From positions 310,001 through 374,000 of the forward strand of contig NZ_LSGP01000017.1 of NCBI RefSeq assembly GCF_001611555.1: a stretch of DNA of 64,000 nucleotides. The letters are read 5' to 3'. How positions within the stretch are numbered: position 1 is the stretch's first letter; every line of letters begins with the position of its first letter. Position numbers and translations under genes: made by a program. The notes beneath the pieces were generated by a model. It had not been told where the DNA came from, ran no database searches, and saw only the letters and a program-made list of their open reading frames with translations. This stretch comes from Anaerosporomusa subterranea. Lineage in GTDB: Bacteria > Bacillota > Negativicutes > Sporomusales > Acetonemataceae. Below, piece by piece: positions 27,591-35,752 of the stretch.

Positions 27591-28418
27591 ATGGATATTC
27601 GCTATGGCGCTAATCCGCAAGATGCTATGCATTACACTACAGAGGATCTTCGTGACGAGTTTCTGATTCAAGAACTATTTCAGACAGGAAAATTGAACAT
27701 GGTATACAGCCATGTTGATCGAGTAATTACTGGTGCGGTTTGCCCGGTAGAGCCGGTCACAATGGAAGCAGGTAAAGAAATCCGCGCTGCTTATTTCCTG
27801 GAGCGGCGTGAGATGGGAGTCATCAACATCGGTCCGGCTGGCACAGTGACTGTTGACGGAGTTGACTATCACCTGGAAACCACTGACGGACTATATATTG
27901 GTAAAGGTGCGAAAGACATTGTCTTCTCAAGCGTTGACCCGGCTCAACCGGCTAAATTTTACCTGAATAGCTGCCCGGCTCACATGACCTATCCGACCGT
28001 GAAAATCGAGCGTGCCAACATTGAACCGGCGCGGCTCGGCAGCCAGGAGCAAGGCAATAAGCGCTCCATCTACAAATACATCCTGCCCACCGGCGTTAAA
28101 AGCTGCCAACTGGTCATGGGCATGACTGTGCTCGAACCGGGCAGCTTGTGGAATACGATGCCAACCCATACTCATGAGCGCCGCATGGAAGTCTATCTGT
28201 ATTTCAACATGCCGGCAGACGGAGCTGTCTTCCACTTGATGGGACAGCCAGATGAAACCCGCCACATTGTTGTCCGTAATGAAGAAGCGGTTATATCGCC
28301 GAGTTGGTCGATCCACTCCGGCGTGGGAACTGCAGCTTATACCTTTATCTGGGGTATGGCTGGTGAGAATCAGGCGTTTGATGATATGGACCATGTGCCT
28401 ATGACAGAGCTTCGCTAA
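27591..28418 (+). CDS. kduI: 5-dehydro-4-deoxy-D-glucuronate isomerase
   Basis: KduI isomerises 5-keto-4-deoxyuronate, from pectin or other unsaturated uronides, to 2,5-diketo-3-deoxygluconate. The 275 residues match the family length. The start MDIRYGANPQDAMHYTTEDL, the metal-binding MPTHTHERRMEVYLYF near 195-210 and the final HSGVGTAAYTFIWGM region are characteristic. ATG at 27591 follows GAGGAGG. It sits between the Fe-ADH and KduD genes. Confidence 0.95.
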   Translation: MDIRYGANPQDAMHYTTEDLRDEFLIQELFQTGKLNMVYSHVDRVITGAVCPVEPVTMEAGKEIRAAYFLERREMGVINIGPAGTVTVDGVDYHLETTDGLYIGKGAKDIVFSSVDPAQPAKFYLNSCPAHMTYPTVKIERANIEPARLGSQEQGNKRSIYKYILPTGVKSCQLVMGMTVLEPGSLWNTMPTHTHERRMEVYLYFNMPADGAVFHLMGQPDETRHIVVRNEEAVISPSWSIHSGVGTAAYTFIWGMAGENQAFDDMDHVPMTELR

Positions 28419-28455
28419 TCTGGCTACTGTTGATTTGGAAAGAGGGGGAATACGG

Positions 28456-29244
28456 ATGGATGTTTTGAGTGGGTTTTCGCTCAAAGGGAAAATCGCCTTA
28501 GTCACAGGAGCATCGTATGGCATTGGATTTGCCATTGCCAGTGCGTATGCGAACGCAGGTGCCACGATAGTATTTAACGACATCAAGCAGGAGTTAGTGG
28601 ATAAAGGTCTAGCCGCTTATAAAGAAGCGGGAATCCACGCTCACGGCTATGTTTTTGATGTGACCGATGAAGATCAAGTAAATGCCGCCATTGCCCGAAT
28701 CACTGAGGAAGTGGGGACTGTCGATATCCTCGTGAATAATGCCGGCATTATCAAACGGATTCCGGCGCTTGAAATGACAGCTGCGGAATTCAGACAGGTT
28801 ATCGATGTGGATTTGAATGGCCCATTTATCGTTTCCAAGGCGGTTGTTCCCGGCATGATCAAAAAAGGCCATGGCAAGATCATCAACGTTTGCTCGATGA
28901 TGAGTGAGTTAGGTCGGGAGACAGTGTCCGCTTATGCGGCTGCTAAGGGCGGTCTGAAAATGCTAACCAAGAATTTCGCCTCCGAGTGGGGTGGATTAAA
29001 CATCCAGTGCAATGGCATCGGACCTGGTTATATCGCCACTCCGCAAACAGCTCCGTTGCGGGAAGAAGGTCATCCGTTCAACAGCTTCATTATTGCGAAA
29101 ACTCCTGCAGCCCGATGGGGGACACCGGAAGATCTAATGGGGCCGGCAGTATTTTTGGCTTCTGAGGCCTCTGACTTTGTCAACGGGCACATCTTATATG
29201 TGGACGGCGGTATTCTGGCTTATATCGGAAAGCAACCGTCCTAA
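28456..29244 (+). CDS. kduD: 2-deoxy-D-gluconate 3-dehydrogenase / gluconate 5-dehydrogenase-type SDR
   Basis: This 262-residue short-chain dehydrogenase would reduce 2,5-diketo-3-deoxygluconate to 2-keto-3-deoxygluconate. The cofactor motif TGASYGIGFA lies near residues 18-27, NNAG near 92 and the catalytic Tyr/Lys in SAYAAAKGG near 158. ATG at 28456 follows AGAGGGGG. Its position after kduI supports the KduD role over the related IdnO/gluconate 5-dehydrogenase. A terminator follows. Confidence 0.85.
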   Translation: MDVLSGFSLKGKIALVTGASYGIGFAIASAYANAGATIVFNDIKQELVDKGLAAYKEAGIHAHGYVFDVTDEDQVNAAIARITEEVGTVDILVNNAGIIKRIPALEMTAAEFRQVIDVDLNGPFIVSKAVVPGMIKKGHGKIINVCSMMSELGRETVSAYAAAKGGLKMLTKNFASEWGGLNIQCNGIGPGYIATPQTAPLREEGHPFNSFIIAKTPAARWGTPEDLMGPAVFLASEASDFVNGHILYVDGGILAYIGKQPS

Positions 29245-29287
29245 GTTGATCGGATCGTAGAACCATTCATGCAAAGTTGGGAAAATG

Positions 29288-29333
29288 AAAAGCGCAAGCC
29301 TAGACGCCATCGCGGCGCCAGCTTGCGCTTTTT
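29288..29333 (+). terminator. Terminator after kduD
   Basis: AAAAGCGCAAGC pairs with GCTTGCGCTTTTT, with a further small stem (GACGCC/GGCGCC-like) inside. Confidence 0.85.
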
Positions 29334-29373
29334 CTACAAAATCACAGAATTTTATGAAGTGGACGAGATTGCA

Positions 29374-29499
29374 TTTCCACAGAGTAAAGGAGGGCGCACA
29401 GAGGTCACAGAGGCGGAAAGTCTTATATGGAAATCGTAAACACTCTGTGGGTACCCTCCGTGTACTCTGTGGAATCGTTCCCTGCTCCCAAAAGACCGT
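29374..29499. repeat. Interspersed palindrome, family A, copy 5
   Basis: The left arm has CCACAGAGTAAAGGAGGG and CACAGAGGTCACAGAGG, nearly identical to copy 3. The right arm has CACTCTGTGGGTACCCTCCG and TGTACTCTGTGG, with the tail CTCCCAAAAGACCG. It lies between the kduD terminator and the end of the flavoprotein gene. Confidence 0.8.
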
Positions 29500-29513
29500 A
29501 CGTTTCTCAACTC

Positions 29514-30017
29514 TTATTCAATTACATAACTTGAGACAATCTCACCAAAATAGAGGGTGTGGAAGTCGCCGCTGGCATAGCATTCTGACTTTACTAGCTC
29601 AGCGGTATCTTCTGGCGTCATTTGCTGGCGACAGATGATTTTGCATTCATAGTGCAGGCCTGGGGTATTGATGACAGGCGTATTGATCTTTTCGCTGGGC
29701 AGCATTTTAAGATCCGCGGCAGCGATTTTATCTGTGTCTCGTCCAGAGCGCGAGCCGCAGATAGCTATCGCTTGCTTCATATCAGAAAAAGGAATGCTAA
29801 CAGTGAATTCGCCACTGGCTTCAATCAAATCATGTGAGAAACGCGAAGGGCGAACCATCGCCATGAAGACCGGCTTTTTCCAGGCGAAGCTGAATGAGCC
29901 CCAGGCGATGGTCATCACATTGGTTTTGCCGTTGTGGGCAGAGGTTAGAAAAGCGCCTCGACTGAGAATATCCAAGCCGCGATCGGCTTGTTCATTGTAG
30001 GCAATAAATTTCTTCAT
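29514..30017 (-). CDS. Flavin reductase-like / flavoredoxin FMN-binding protein
   Basis: This 167-residue protein has the split-barrel fold of flavin reductase-like FMN proteins: GAFLTSAHNGKTNVMTIAWGS near 21-41, VRPSRFSHDLIEASGEFTVS near 60-79 and GLHYECKIICRQ near 124. Anaerobes use such proteins as flavoredoxins or electron carriers. It is convergent with the kdu genes and divergent from kdgA. The start ATG has AAGGAGG 9 nt upstream. The partner is unknown. Confidence 0.8.
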   Translation of the reverse strand: MKKFIAYNEQADRGLDILSRGAFLTSAHNGKTNVMTIAWGSFSFAWKKPVFMAMVRPSRFSHDLIEASGEFTVSIPFSDMKQAIAICGSRSGRDTDKIAAADLKMLPSEKINTPVINTPGLHYECKIICRQQMTPEDTAELVKSECYASGDFHTLYFGEIVSSYVIE

Positions 30018-30134
30018 AAGAAAAGCCTCCTTGGATTAGTGTATTTAATAGTATTCCATATTGGTATAGGGTATCCCTTTCCGTGAATTTTTTATTGCAG
30101 TTTGGCAGGAATATTTCAGCTTATCGCGAAGCAT

Positions 30135-30168
30135 TATAATTAACGAAACCGGTTTACTAAACCGGTAT
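30135..30168 (+). promoter_or_regulatory. kdgA promoter -10 with tandem LacI-type operators
   Basis: TATAAT (30135-30140) is followed at once by AAACCGGTTT (30146-30155) and AAACCGGTAT (30159-30168), two CG-centred palindromes 13 bp apart. The middle also reads as one perfect 19-bp palindrome, ACCGGTTTACTAAACCGGT (30148-30166). LacI-family repressors bind such sites, and a LacI gene is the third gene of this operon, so autoregulation is likely. No good -35 element is visible. Confidence 0.7.
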
Positions 30169-30190
30169 ACTGAGAAGGAGTGAAGTACAT

Positions 30191-30838
30191 ATGATTCCGA
30201 AATTGCAAACCCTGGGTAAAATGACGGATTGTGGTCTGGTCGCAGTTGTCCGGGCCGAGAACTCAGAACAGGCGATTAAAATTGCTGACGCTTGCGCCGC
30301 AGGCGGCATTGCCGCAATTGAAATCACCTTCACTGTTCCTGGTGCGGCAAAGGTCATTGAAGATTTGGCCAAAGTCTATCAATCTGGTGAGATCATTATC
30401 GGTGCTGGCACCGTTCTTGATCCCGAAACAGCTCGCATTGCCATTTTATCCGGCGCTCAGTATGTGGTTAGCCCATCGATCAATCTCGATACCATCAAGC
30501 TTTGTAACCGCTACCAGATTCCCATTATGCCTGGCGCAGCGACCATCAAAGAAATTGTTGAAGCCATGGAAGCAGGCGCTGACATTATTAAAGTTTTTCC
30601 TGGCGAAGCCTTTGGTCCGAGTTTTGTCAAAGCGGTTAAAGGCCCCTTGCCGCAAGCTCCGCTCATGCCAACTGGCGGCGTAGGTCTTGATAATGTGGCC
30701 GATTGGATCAAAGCTGGTTGTGTGGCTGTCGGTGTTGGCGGCAACTTGACTGGCGGAGCGAAGAAGGGCGATTATCAGTCCATTACTGATATTGCAAAAC
30801 AATTTATTGAAAAAATTCGCGTTGCCCGCGGCAAATAG
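30191..30838 (+). CDS. kdgA: KDPG/KHG aldolase
   Basis: This 215-residue class I aldolase cleaves 2-keto-3-deoxy-6-phosphogluconate to pyruvate and glyceraldehyde-3-phosphate. The catalytic Glu is in AAIEITFTVPG near 40, IIGAGTVLD lies near 74, and the Schiff-base Lys is in DIIKVFPGEAFGP near 137-149. The phosphate site is PTGGV near 165. It starts at ATG behind AGAAGGAGTG, 14 bp before kdgK. Confidence 0.94.
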   Translation: MIPKLQTLGKMTDCGLVAVVRAENSEQAIKIADACAAGGIAAIEITFTVPGAAKVIEDLAKVYQSGEIIIGAGTVLDPETARIAILSGAQYVVSPSINLDTIKLCNRYQIPIMPGAATIKEIVEAMEAGADIIKVFPGEAFGPSFVKAVKGPLPQAPLMPTGGVGLDNVADWIKAGCVAVGVGGNLTGGAKKGDYQSITDIAKQFIEKIRVARGK

Positions 30839-30852
30839 GAGGATATGATTCA

Positions 30853-31875
30853 ATGAAGAAGGTTGTCTGTTTTGGTGAAATCATGCTGCGTCTGGCTCCG
30901 GCAGGGTACCTGCGGTTTGAACAGGCTCAGGCATTTGAAGCTGTTTACGGTGGCGGCGAGGCCAACGTGGCTGTATCGCTGGCTAACTACGGTTTGGACG
31001 CTGCGTTTGTTACTAAGGTTCCCGACAATCCCATCGGCCAATCGGCTGTCAATGAGATGCGCCGCTATGGCGTTGATACCAGCTATATGCTGAAAGGCGG
31101 CTCACGCCTCGGCATTTATTTCCTCGAAAAAGGCGCTTCCCAGAGACCTTCAAAGGTCGTCTATGATCGGGCTCATTCCTCAATCGGCGCTGCCAAGAAA
31201 GAAGACTTCAACTGGGATGAAATCTTTGCCGGCGCTGACTGGTTCCATTTCACCGGCATTACGCCTGCCCTCGGCGACAATGTGGCTGAAGCTGTTCTTG
31301 AGTCCTGCAAAAAGGCTAAAGAGCATGGACTGACAGTCAGCTGTGACCTCAACTTCCGCAAGAATCTTTGGACCAGTGAGAAGGCGGGCAAGGTTATGGC
31401 TACCTTCATGCCTTATGTTGATGTTGCGATTGCCAATGAAGAGGACGCTGAAAAAGTATTCGGCATCAAGGCTCATGGCACAGATATTGAAGGCGGTAAG
31501 CTGAGTCATGAAGGCTATAAGGATGTTGCCAAACAACTGAAAGAACGGTTTGGTTTCAAAGCGGTTGCGATTACACTGCGCGGCAGCATTTCCGCATCTG
31601 ACAACAATTGGGCAGCGATGCTGTATAAAGATGATGAATATTATTTCTCCCGCAATTACGCCATTCATATCGTTGATCGTGTTGGCGGCGGCGACTCGTT
31701 TGGCGGCGGCTTAATTTACGCTCTGAAGAGTGGCATGTCAAACCAGGATTCGCTCGAATTTGCCGTGGCGGCATCTTGCCTGAAACACTCGATCGAAGGC
31801 GACCACAACCATGTTTCAGTCAGTGAAGTCAAAACACTAATGGCTGGCGACGGTTCCGGCCGGGTTCAGCGCTAA
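30853..31875 (+). CDS. kdgK: 2-keto-3-deoxygluconate kinase (PfkB family)
   Basis: KdgK phosphorylates 2-keto-3-deoxygluconate to KDPG, the substrate of the aldolase next door. The 340 residues show the PfkB N-terminal GGGEANVAVSLANYG near 34-48 and the C-terminal anion-hole motif VGGGDSFGGGLIYAL near 276-290 with the catalytic Asp. The kinase completes the route from KduI/KduD products to central metabolism. AGGAGG precedes the start. Confidence 0.92.
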   Translation: MKKVVCFGEIMLRLAPAGYLRFEQAQAFEAVYGGGEANVAVSLANYGLDAAFVTKVPDNPIGQSAVNEMRRYGVDTSYMLKGGSRLGIYFLEKGASQRPSKVVYDRAHSSIGAAKKEDFNWDEIFAGADWFHFTGITPALGDNVAEAVLESCKKAKEHGLTVSCDLNFRKNLWTSEKAGKVMATFMPYVDVAIANEEDAEKVFGIKAHGTDIEGGKLSHEGYKDVAKQLKERFGFKAVAITLRGSISASDNNWAAMLYKDDEYYFSRNYAIHIVDRVGGGDSFGGGLIYALKSGMSNQDSLEFAVAASCLKHSIEGDHNHVSVSEVKTLMAGDGSGRVQR

Positions 31876-31895
31876 ACTGACAGGGGGCGCAGGCC

Positions 31896-32912
31896 ATGCC
31901 AGTAACGATTAGCGACATTGCCCGGCAGGCAGGCGTGTCCAAAAGCACAGTATCGCGTTATTTGAACAGACGCTATGAATGCATGAGCGCTGCTACCCGG
32001 GAAAAGATCGGCGAAGTCATTGCTGCTGCCGATTACCGGCCGAATGCGCTGGCTAGGAGCCTGAAGCAGAAGCGAACCCATACGATTGCGGCAGTGGTGG
32101 CCAACATTCTAAATCCGTTCTCTACCAGCATGATCCGGGGGATTGAAGACTTCTGCCAGCAGGCCGGATTCAATCTCATTCTATGCAATGCTGACGACCA
32201 GCCGGATAAGGAAAAAAGCTACCTGGAAATGCTGCTGGCAAAACAGGTTGACGGCTTGATCATTAATACTGCCGGTCAGAATAAAGCTATGCTGCAGCAG
32301 ATTGCGGCGCATATACCGGTGGTTTTGGTTGACCGCCGGGTTCCCGAGCTGTCTTGCGATAGTGTTACGCTGGACAATCGTAAAGGTGTTGCTATGCTGG
32401 TTGATCATCTCGTTGGCCTTGGCCGTCGCGATATCGCTTTGTTTACCTTGCCGTTTGATACAGTCAGCCCGCGCCTGGACCGGGTAACCGGCTACAAAGC
32501 AGCTTTAGAACGCCATGGTATCCCTTTCCGTGCAGAATTGCTGCTAGAGACAGATACCAGCCAAGTTTCGGTGCAGGCTAAGCTGGCAAAGCTGTTAGCG
32601 AGTGGCCCGCGGCCTGATGCCGTGTTCGGGTTTAACAACCTGATGACTATGGCAATTATCAAAGCAGTACGGGCACTGAAGCTATCAATTCCTGACGACA
32701 TCGCCGTAATCGGCTTTGATGACTGGGAATGGGCATCGCTCCTGGAGCCGCCGGTGACAGTTGTCGACCAGCCGGCCTATGACATGGGCAGCAAGGCGGC
32801 AACCCTCTTAATTGCCCGGATCCAAGGCAAACGTATCAGCAAACGGCCGGTGGTGGCGGTGTTTGAACCCAAGCTGATCATCCGCAGCTCCTGCGGTGAA
32901 CGCGCTGATTAA
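31896..32912 (+). CDS. LacI-family repressor, probable KdgR
   Basis: This 338-residue protein has the LacI helix-turn-helix (ISDIARQAGVSKSTVSRYLN, residues 4-23) with the hinge helix NALARSLKQKRTHTIAAVV, then a periplasmic-binding-like effector domain. It is the last gene of the kdgA-kdgK operon and should bind the CCGG palindromes at 30146-30168. The effector may be KDG or KDPG. The assignment as KdgR is from context. Confidence 0.85.
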   Translation: MPVTISDIARQAGVSKSTVSRYLNRRYECMSAATREKIGEVIAAADYRPNALARSLKQKRTHTIAAVVANILNPFSTSMIRGIEDFCQQAGFNLILCNADDQPDKEKSYLEMLLAKQVDGLIINTAGQNKAMLQQIAAHIPVVLVDRRVPELSCDSVTLDNRKGVAMLVDHLVGLGRRDIALFTLPFDTVSPRLDRVTGYKAALERHGIPFRAELLLETDTSQVSVQAKLAKLLASGPRPDAVFGFNNLMTMAIIKAVRALKLSIPDDIAVIGFDDWEWASLLEPPVTVVDQPAYDMGSKAATLLIARIQGKRISKRPVVAVFEPKLIIRSSCGERAD

Positions 32913-32913
32913 T

Positions 32914-32956
32914 AATGCTCTCCAACTGGCCTTTTTGACTGGTTGGGGAGCATTTT
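32914..32956 (+). terminator. Terminator of the kdgA-kdgK-lacI operon
   Basis: AATGCTC plus CCAAC pairs with GTTGG plus GAGCATTTT. It starts right at the stop codon. Confidence 0.85.
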
Positions 32957-33005
32957 GCTTTGCTCTTCGGTTTCCATCGTGAAAGGTGAGGCGGTATAAA
33001 TGGTT

Positions 33006-33047
33006 AAAAAAACAAGACACACCTTGGCGGATGCGTCTTGTTTTTTT
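33006..33047. terminator. Second terminator-like hairpin
   Basis: AAAAAAACAAGAC pairs with GTCTTGTTTTTTT over a 16-nt loop. There is no gene between it and the preceding terminator, and the only ORF across it (26 codons from ATG 33000) consists of the hairpin itself. It may be a small-RNA end or a backup terminator. Confidence 0.6.
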
Positions 33048-33130
33048 ATATCCTATTTCGGGAGGGCACTAAGGGGATAGGTTCAAGAACCGTCCCCAAT
33101 GCTTGAATGCTTTTTATCCTGTTATCTCGG

Positions 33131-33159
33131 TTGCACGAAGCTGGCTTTACAGGTACAAT
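33131..33159 (+). promoter_or_regulatory. Sigma-A promoter of the VOC-family gene
   Basis: TTGCAC (33131-33136) and TACAAT (33154-33159) are 17 bp apart. The start codon lies 43 bp downstream. Confidence 0.65.
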
Positions 33160-33201
33160 AGTAATAAAGGCGGATTATCAAGCTGCCAGAGGAGGTCTTT
33201 T

Positions 33202-33609
33202 ATGATTATAAAGCGGATAGATGCGACAATTAGCACCAACAAGCTGACTGAGTCCAGAGACTTTTATATAAAACATTTCGGCTTTGAACTTGTTTATGAA
33301 AGCGATTGGTATATCGAACTGTTGTCGCCGTCGCTCGCAGCCGGTGTCAGCTTTACACTGCCACAGCGTGATGTTGGTGAATTTTTCACCGGCAAAGGGT
33401 TGATTCTATCATTTGGCGTTGATAATGTTGATGCCGAATACGAACGGCTAAATGGCGAAGGCTTAACGATCCAACAGGAATTGCAAAACAAACCTTGGGG
33501 TGAACGCAGCTTTGTCGTCAACGACCCCAACGGAGTGCACATTTATGTGTATACACTGATTCCGCCAGAGCCGGAGTATCAGGTCATCTACGACAAGTAT
33601 AAAAAATAG
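33202..33609 (+). CDS. VOC/glyoxalase-fold protein
   Basis: This 135-residue protein has two beta-alpha-beta-beta-beta modules of the vicinal-oxygen-chelate fold (FYIKHFGFELVYESDWYIEL in the first, GERSFVVNDPNGVHIYVY in the second). Members include glyoxalases, dioxygenases and antibiotic-binding proteins, so no function can be named. ATG at 33202 follows AGAGGAGG; a longer frame from 33103 overlaps the promoter and is rejected. Confidence 0.75.
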   Translation: MIIKRIDATISTNKLTESRDFYIKHFGFELVYESDWYIELLSPSLAAGVSFTLPQRDVGEFFTGKGLILSFGVDNVDAEYERLNGEGLTIQQELQNKPWGERSFVVNDPNGVHIYVYTLIPPEPEYQVIYDKYKK

Positions 33610-33619
33610 CCCTCGCTTC

Positions 33620-33742
33620 GAGCGTCCAGATGACCCCATCTGCGTTGTCAGCCGGGGTAGCCCATTGCTAGCGTACATCAAGTACGCGTCGCGGCTGGGC
33701 TACCCCGGCTTCCTAGCATCTGGGACCATCTGGGCGCTCTCG
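33620..33742 (+). repeat. Interspersed palindrome, family B, copy 1
   Basis: The left arm runs GAGCGTCCAGATGACCCCAT, CTGCGTTGTCAGCC. The right arm runs GGCTTCCTAGCATCTGGGAC, CATCTGGGCGCTC. The middle has GGGGTAGCCC/GGGCTACCCC and GCGTAC/GTACGC stems. It begins 11 bp after the VOC gene. Copy 2 follows in the opposite orientation. Confidence 0.75.
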
Positions 33743-33859
33743 GGCTTCGGGCGAACTAGGGGTAAAGAATGGTGTTGGGGACTGGGAACGGTCGCGGCGC
33801 TGCGCGCGCGAGGATATTGCAGGTATCTATTTTTCACCCAGTCCGCCTGAGGCCAGAGG

Positions 33860-33981
33860 CCGTTGAGATGGCCCCAGATGCTAGGCAGCCCCACCCGCCC
33901 AGCGGCGACGCGTACTTGATGTACGCTAGCCGTTGGGCGGACGGGGCTAACAACGCAGATGGGGTCATCTCGACGGCCGAA
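33860..33981 (-). repeat. Interspersed palindrome, family B, copy 2 (inverted)
   Basis: It reads GGCCGTTGAGATGGCCCCAG, ATGCTAGGCAGCCCC at one end and GGGGCTAACAACGCAGATGG, GGTCATCTCGACGGCC at the other, with GCGTAC/GTACGC in the centre. It lies 10 bp from the permease stop. The 117 bp between copies 1 and 2 show no gene. Together they fill the 382-bp gap 33610-33991. Confidence 0.75.
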
Positions 33982-33991
33982 GCCCAGGCAC

Positions 33992-35374
33992 TTAAAGTAG
34001 GAATACGGCGACTACCGTCGTCGCTGCGAAGCCTAGGGCGACCGGAATAAAATTACGTCTCGCCAGTTCGATCGGGTTGACGCCGGTAATGGCAGCAACA
34101 GGAATCAAGCCCCAGGGGATGATTGTACCGCCGCCGGTCCAAACTCCGGCGATTTGACCGAGCGCAGCCAGAGTGGCTTTGTCGATTTCCATTGCCTTGC
34201 CGAAAGTAGCAGCCACGCTGCCGACCAGCGGCAGCGGCGAGAAGCCAGAGCCATCGAGGCCGACGACAATGCCGGTAGCCAGGCTGACTAGCGCGACGAA
34301 GAACTTATTCAAGGGAATTGACTGTGATAGAGCCAGACCGAAATCCTCCAGGAAGCCGGTCGCATTTTTGGCATCAAGAATGGATTGGGCCAGTTCACCC
34401 TTGCCGAGGAAGAAGAAGCCGCCAATGATGATCACTGGAGCAAATATTTTAATACCGAACATAAACCCGTCACGAAGGTAGTCGGTGACTTTCTCCAGGC
34501 CGTCCCAGCCTTCTTTCAATAAGCAACCGACTGAGAGCAGTAGCACAGCGGTTGCCCCGAGCAGTGCAGTAGCGTCGCCGCCTCTGAGCTTAAAAACCCA
34601 CATTGCGATAACGTCAGCCGCGAAGGCAATGGGAGTGGCCCAGGCGAGAAAATAGGAGACTGCAGTGATCTCACGTTTGATTTCTTGGGTTTTTAAGGCT
34701 GCCTGCTCGGCTTTAAGGGATTCGGGATCATTTTTAATGTCCCGTTTGATCATGATAAAGGCAGTGATGGTGGTTACCAGACCCATCGTGATGATGAGCG
34801 GGATGCTAGCCGCTATTACTGGAGCTGGGCTGCTGAAGCCAGCTGCTTTAGCGGTGATAGTAGGAGCTCCCTGAATGACAAAGTCGGTTGAGAGAGCGAT
34901 ACCATGACCGAATAAGTTCATCGCCATGGCGGCGCCAATCGCTGGCAATCCTGCGCGGACTGCAACCGGGAACATGATTGCGCCGATCAACGCAGTTGCC
35001 GGTGATGGCCAAAAAAACCAAGACGCCAGCATCATCGAAATACCCAGTACCCAGAAGGCGATATCAGCGTTAACCATCAATTTGGCTGCCGGCGCCATAA
35101 CCAGGTAATCGGCCCCGGTGTCACTCAGCAGCTTGGACAGAGCGGCAATGAGCGAGATAATAACAATAATGCCCCAGAATTCATTGCCGGCGACGATTAG
35201 TGCATTATACACAGTTGTGATTGCGCCAAGTATGCTTTGTTTGAAGCTCCAGCCTACAGTTAAGAGGCCGAAGATGCAGGGAATGAGCGGATCCTTTCGC
35301 ATACCCATCACTAAAATAACAACAAATACCCAGAACAAAAATAGCCAGTGCGACACTGTGAGCGTTACAGACAT
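33992..35374 (-). CDS. Ion-transporter-superfamily permease, substrate unknown
   Basis: This 460-residue protein has 11-12 hydrophobic segments and no signal peptide. The arrangement, with FFWPSPATALIGAIMFPVAV near 120 and VGLDGSGFSPLPLVGSVAA near 380, suggests the IT superfamily (GntP/CitT/NhaC-like carriers for organic anions or ions), but I cannot name the subfamily. ATG at 35374 follows TAGGAGGG. The gene is divergent from serA and its T-box, with their promoter regions back to back. Confidence 0.65.
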   Translation of the reverse strand: MSVTLTVSHWLFLFWVFVVILVMGMRKDPLIPCIFGLLTVGWSFKQSILGAITTVYNALIVAGNEFWGIIVIISLIAALSKLLSDTGADYLVMAPAAKLMVNADIAFWVLGISMMLASWFFWPSPATALIGAIMFPVAVRAGLPAIGAAMAMNLFGHGIALSTDFVIQGAPTITAKAAGFSSPAPVIAASIPLIITMGLVTTITAFIMIKRDIKNDPESLKAEQAALKTQEIKREITAVSYFLAWATPIAFAADVIAMWVFKLRGGDATALLGATAVLLLSVGCLLKEGWDGLEKVTDYLRDGFMFGIKIFAPVIIIGGFFFLGKGELAQSILDAKNATGFLEDFGLALSQSIPLNKFFVALVSLATGIVVGLDGSGFSPLPLVGSVAATFGKAMEIDKATLAALGQIAGVWTGGGTIIPWGLIPVAAITGVNPIELARRNFIPVALGFAATTVVAVFLL

Positions 35375-35455
35375 AGTAGCCCTCCTAATTTCTCGCTGTA
35401 GCTTACATCTCGAATACATGCATTGAAATGGTGACTGTTCTTCTGCGGAATACAG

Positions 35456-35484
35456 TTGATTTTCCCGGCGAGAAGAATTATACT
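35456..35484 (+). promoter_or_regulatory. Sigma-A promoter of the serA T-box transcript
   Basis: TTGATT (35456-35461) and TATACT (35479-35484) are 17 bp apart, just upstream of stem I of the T-box. Confidence 0.65.
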
Positions 35485-35491
35485 AAAGAGG

Positions 35492-35712
35492 ATAATATAT
35501 ACTGAAACGCTATGAAAAGGAAGCGTTTGTTGTCGCTGTTCAGAGAGCCGGCGTCTGGTGCAAGCCGGTCAGTGAAGCAAACTGTTCCGCCTTGGAGCGG
35601 CTGGTGATGAACTTGGACGGGATCGCCCGGTATAGCGAAACGAGTTGGCTTAGGCAACATGGGTGGCAACGCGGGAGTTTCTCTCGTCCCTATCGGGATA
35701 GAGAGTTTTTTT
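35492..35712 (+). promoter_or_regulatory. T-box leader, serine-specific (UCC), controlling serA
   Basis: The T-box sequence TGGGTGGCAACGCGGG lies at 35660-35675 and the competing terminator with its T-run at about 35680-35712. Stem I has the usual CAGAGAGCCGG near 35541. The specifier region reads CTGTTCCGCCTTGGAGC, giving UCC (35586-35588), a serine codon, in the same context as in the serS leader. Uncharged serine tRNA should therefore raise serA expression. Confidence 0.9.
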
Positions 35713-35752
35713 ATTTTTCAAAAGAAAGTAAAACAGCGTTGGGGGGAAGAAA

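Noticed and set aside
29285-29638. 117-codon plus-strand ORF
   Set aside because: It consists of the kduD terminator, family A copy 5 and the antisense end of the flavoprotein gene.
33000-33080. 26-codon ORF starting at ATG 33000
   Set aside because: Its codons are the two arms of a terminator-like hairpin. There is no reason to think it is translated.
33103-33201. Upstream extension of the VOC gene
   Set aside because: It contains the promoter (33131-33159) and the ribosome site of the true start at 33202.
33665-34050. Two plus-strand ORFs (33665-33850 and 33769-34050) in the gap after the VOC gene
   Set aside because: They are made of family B palindromes and antisense permease sequence, with no ribosome sites.
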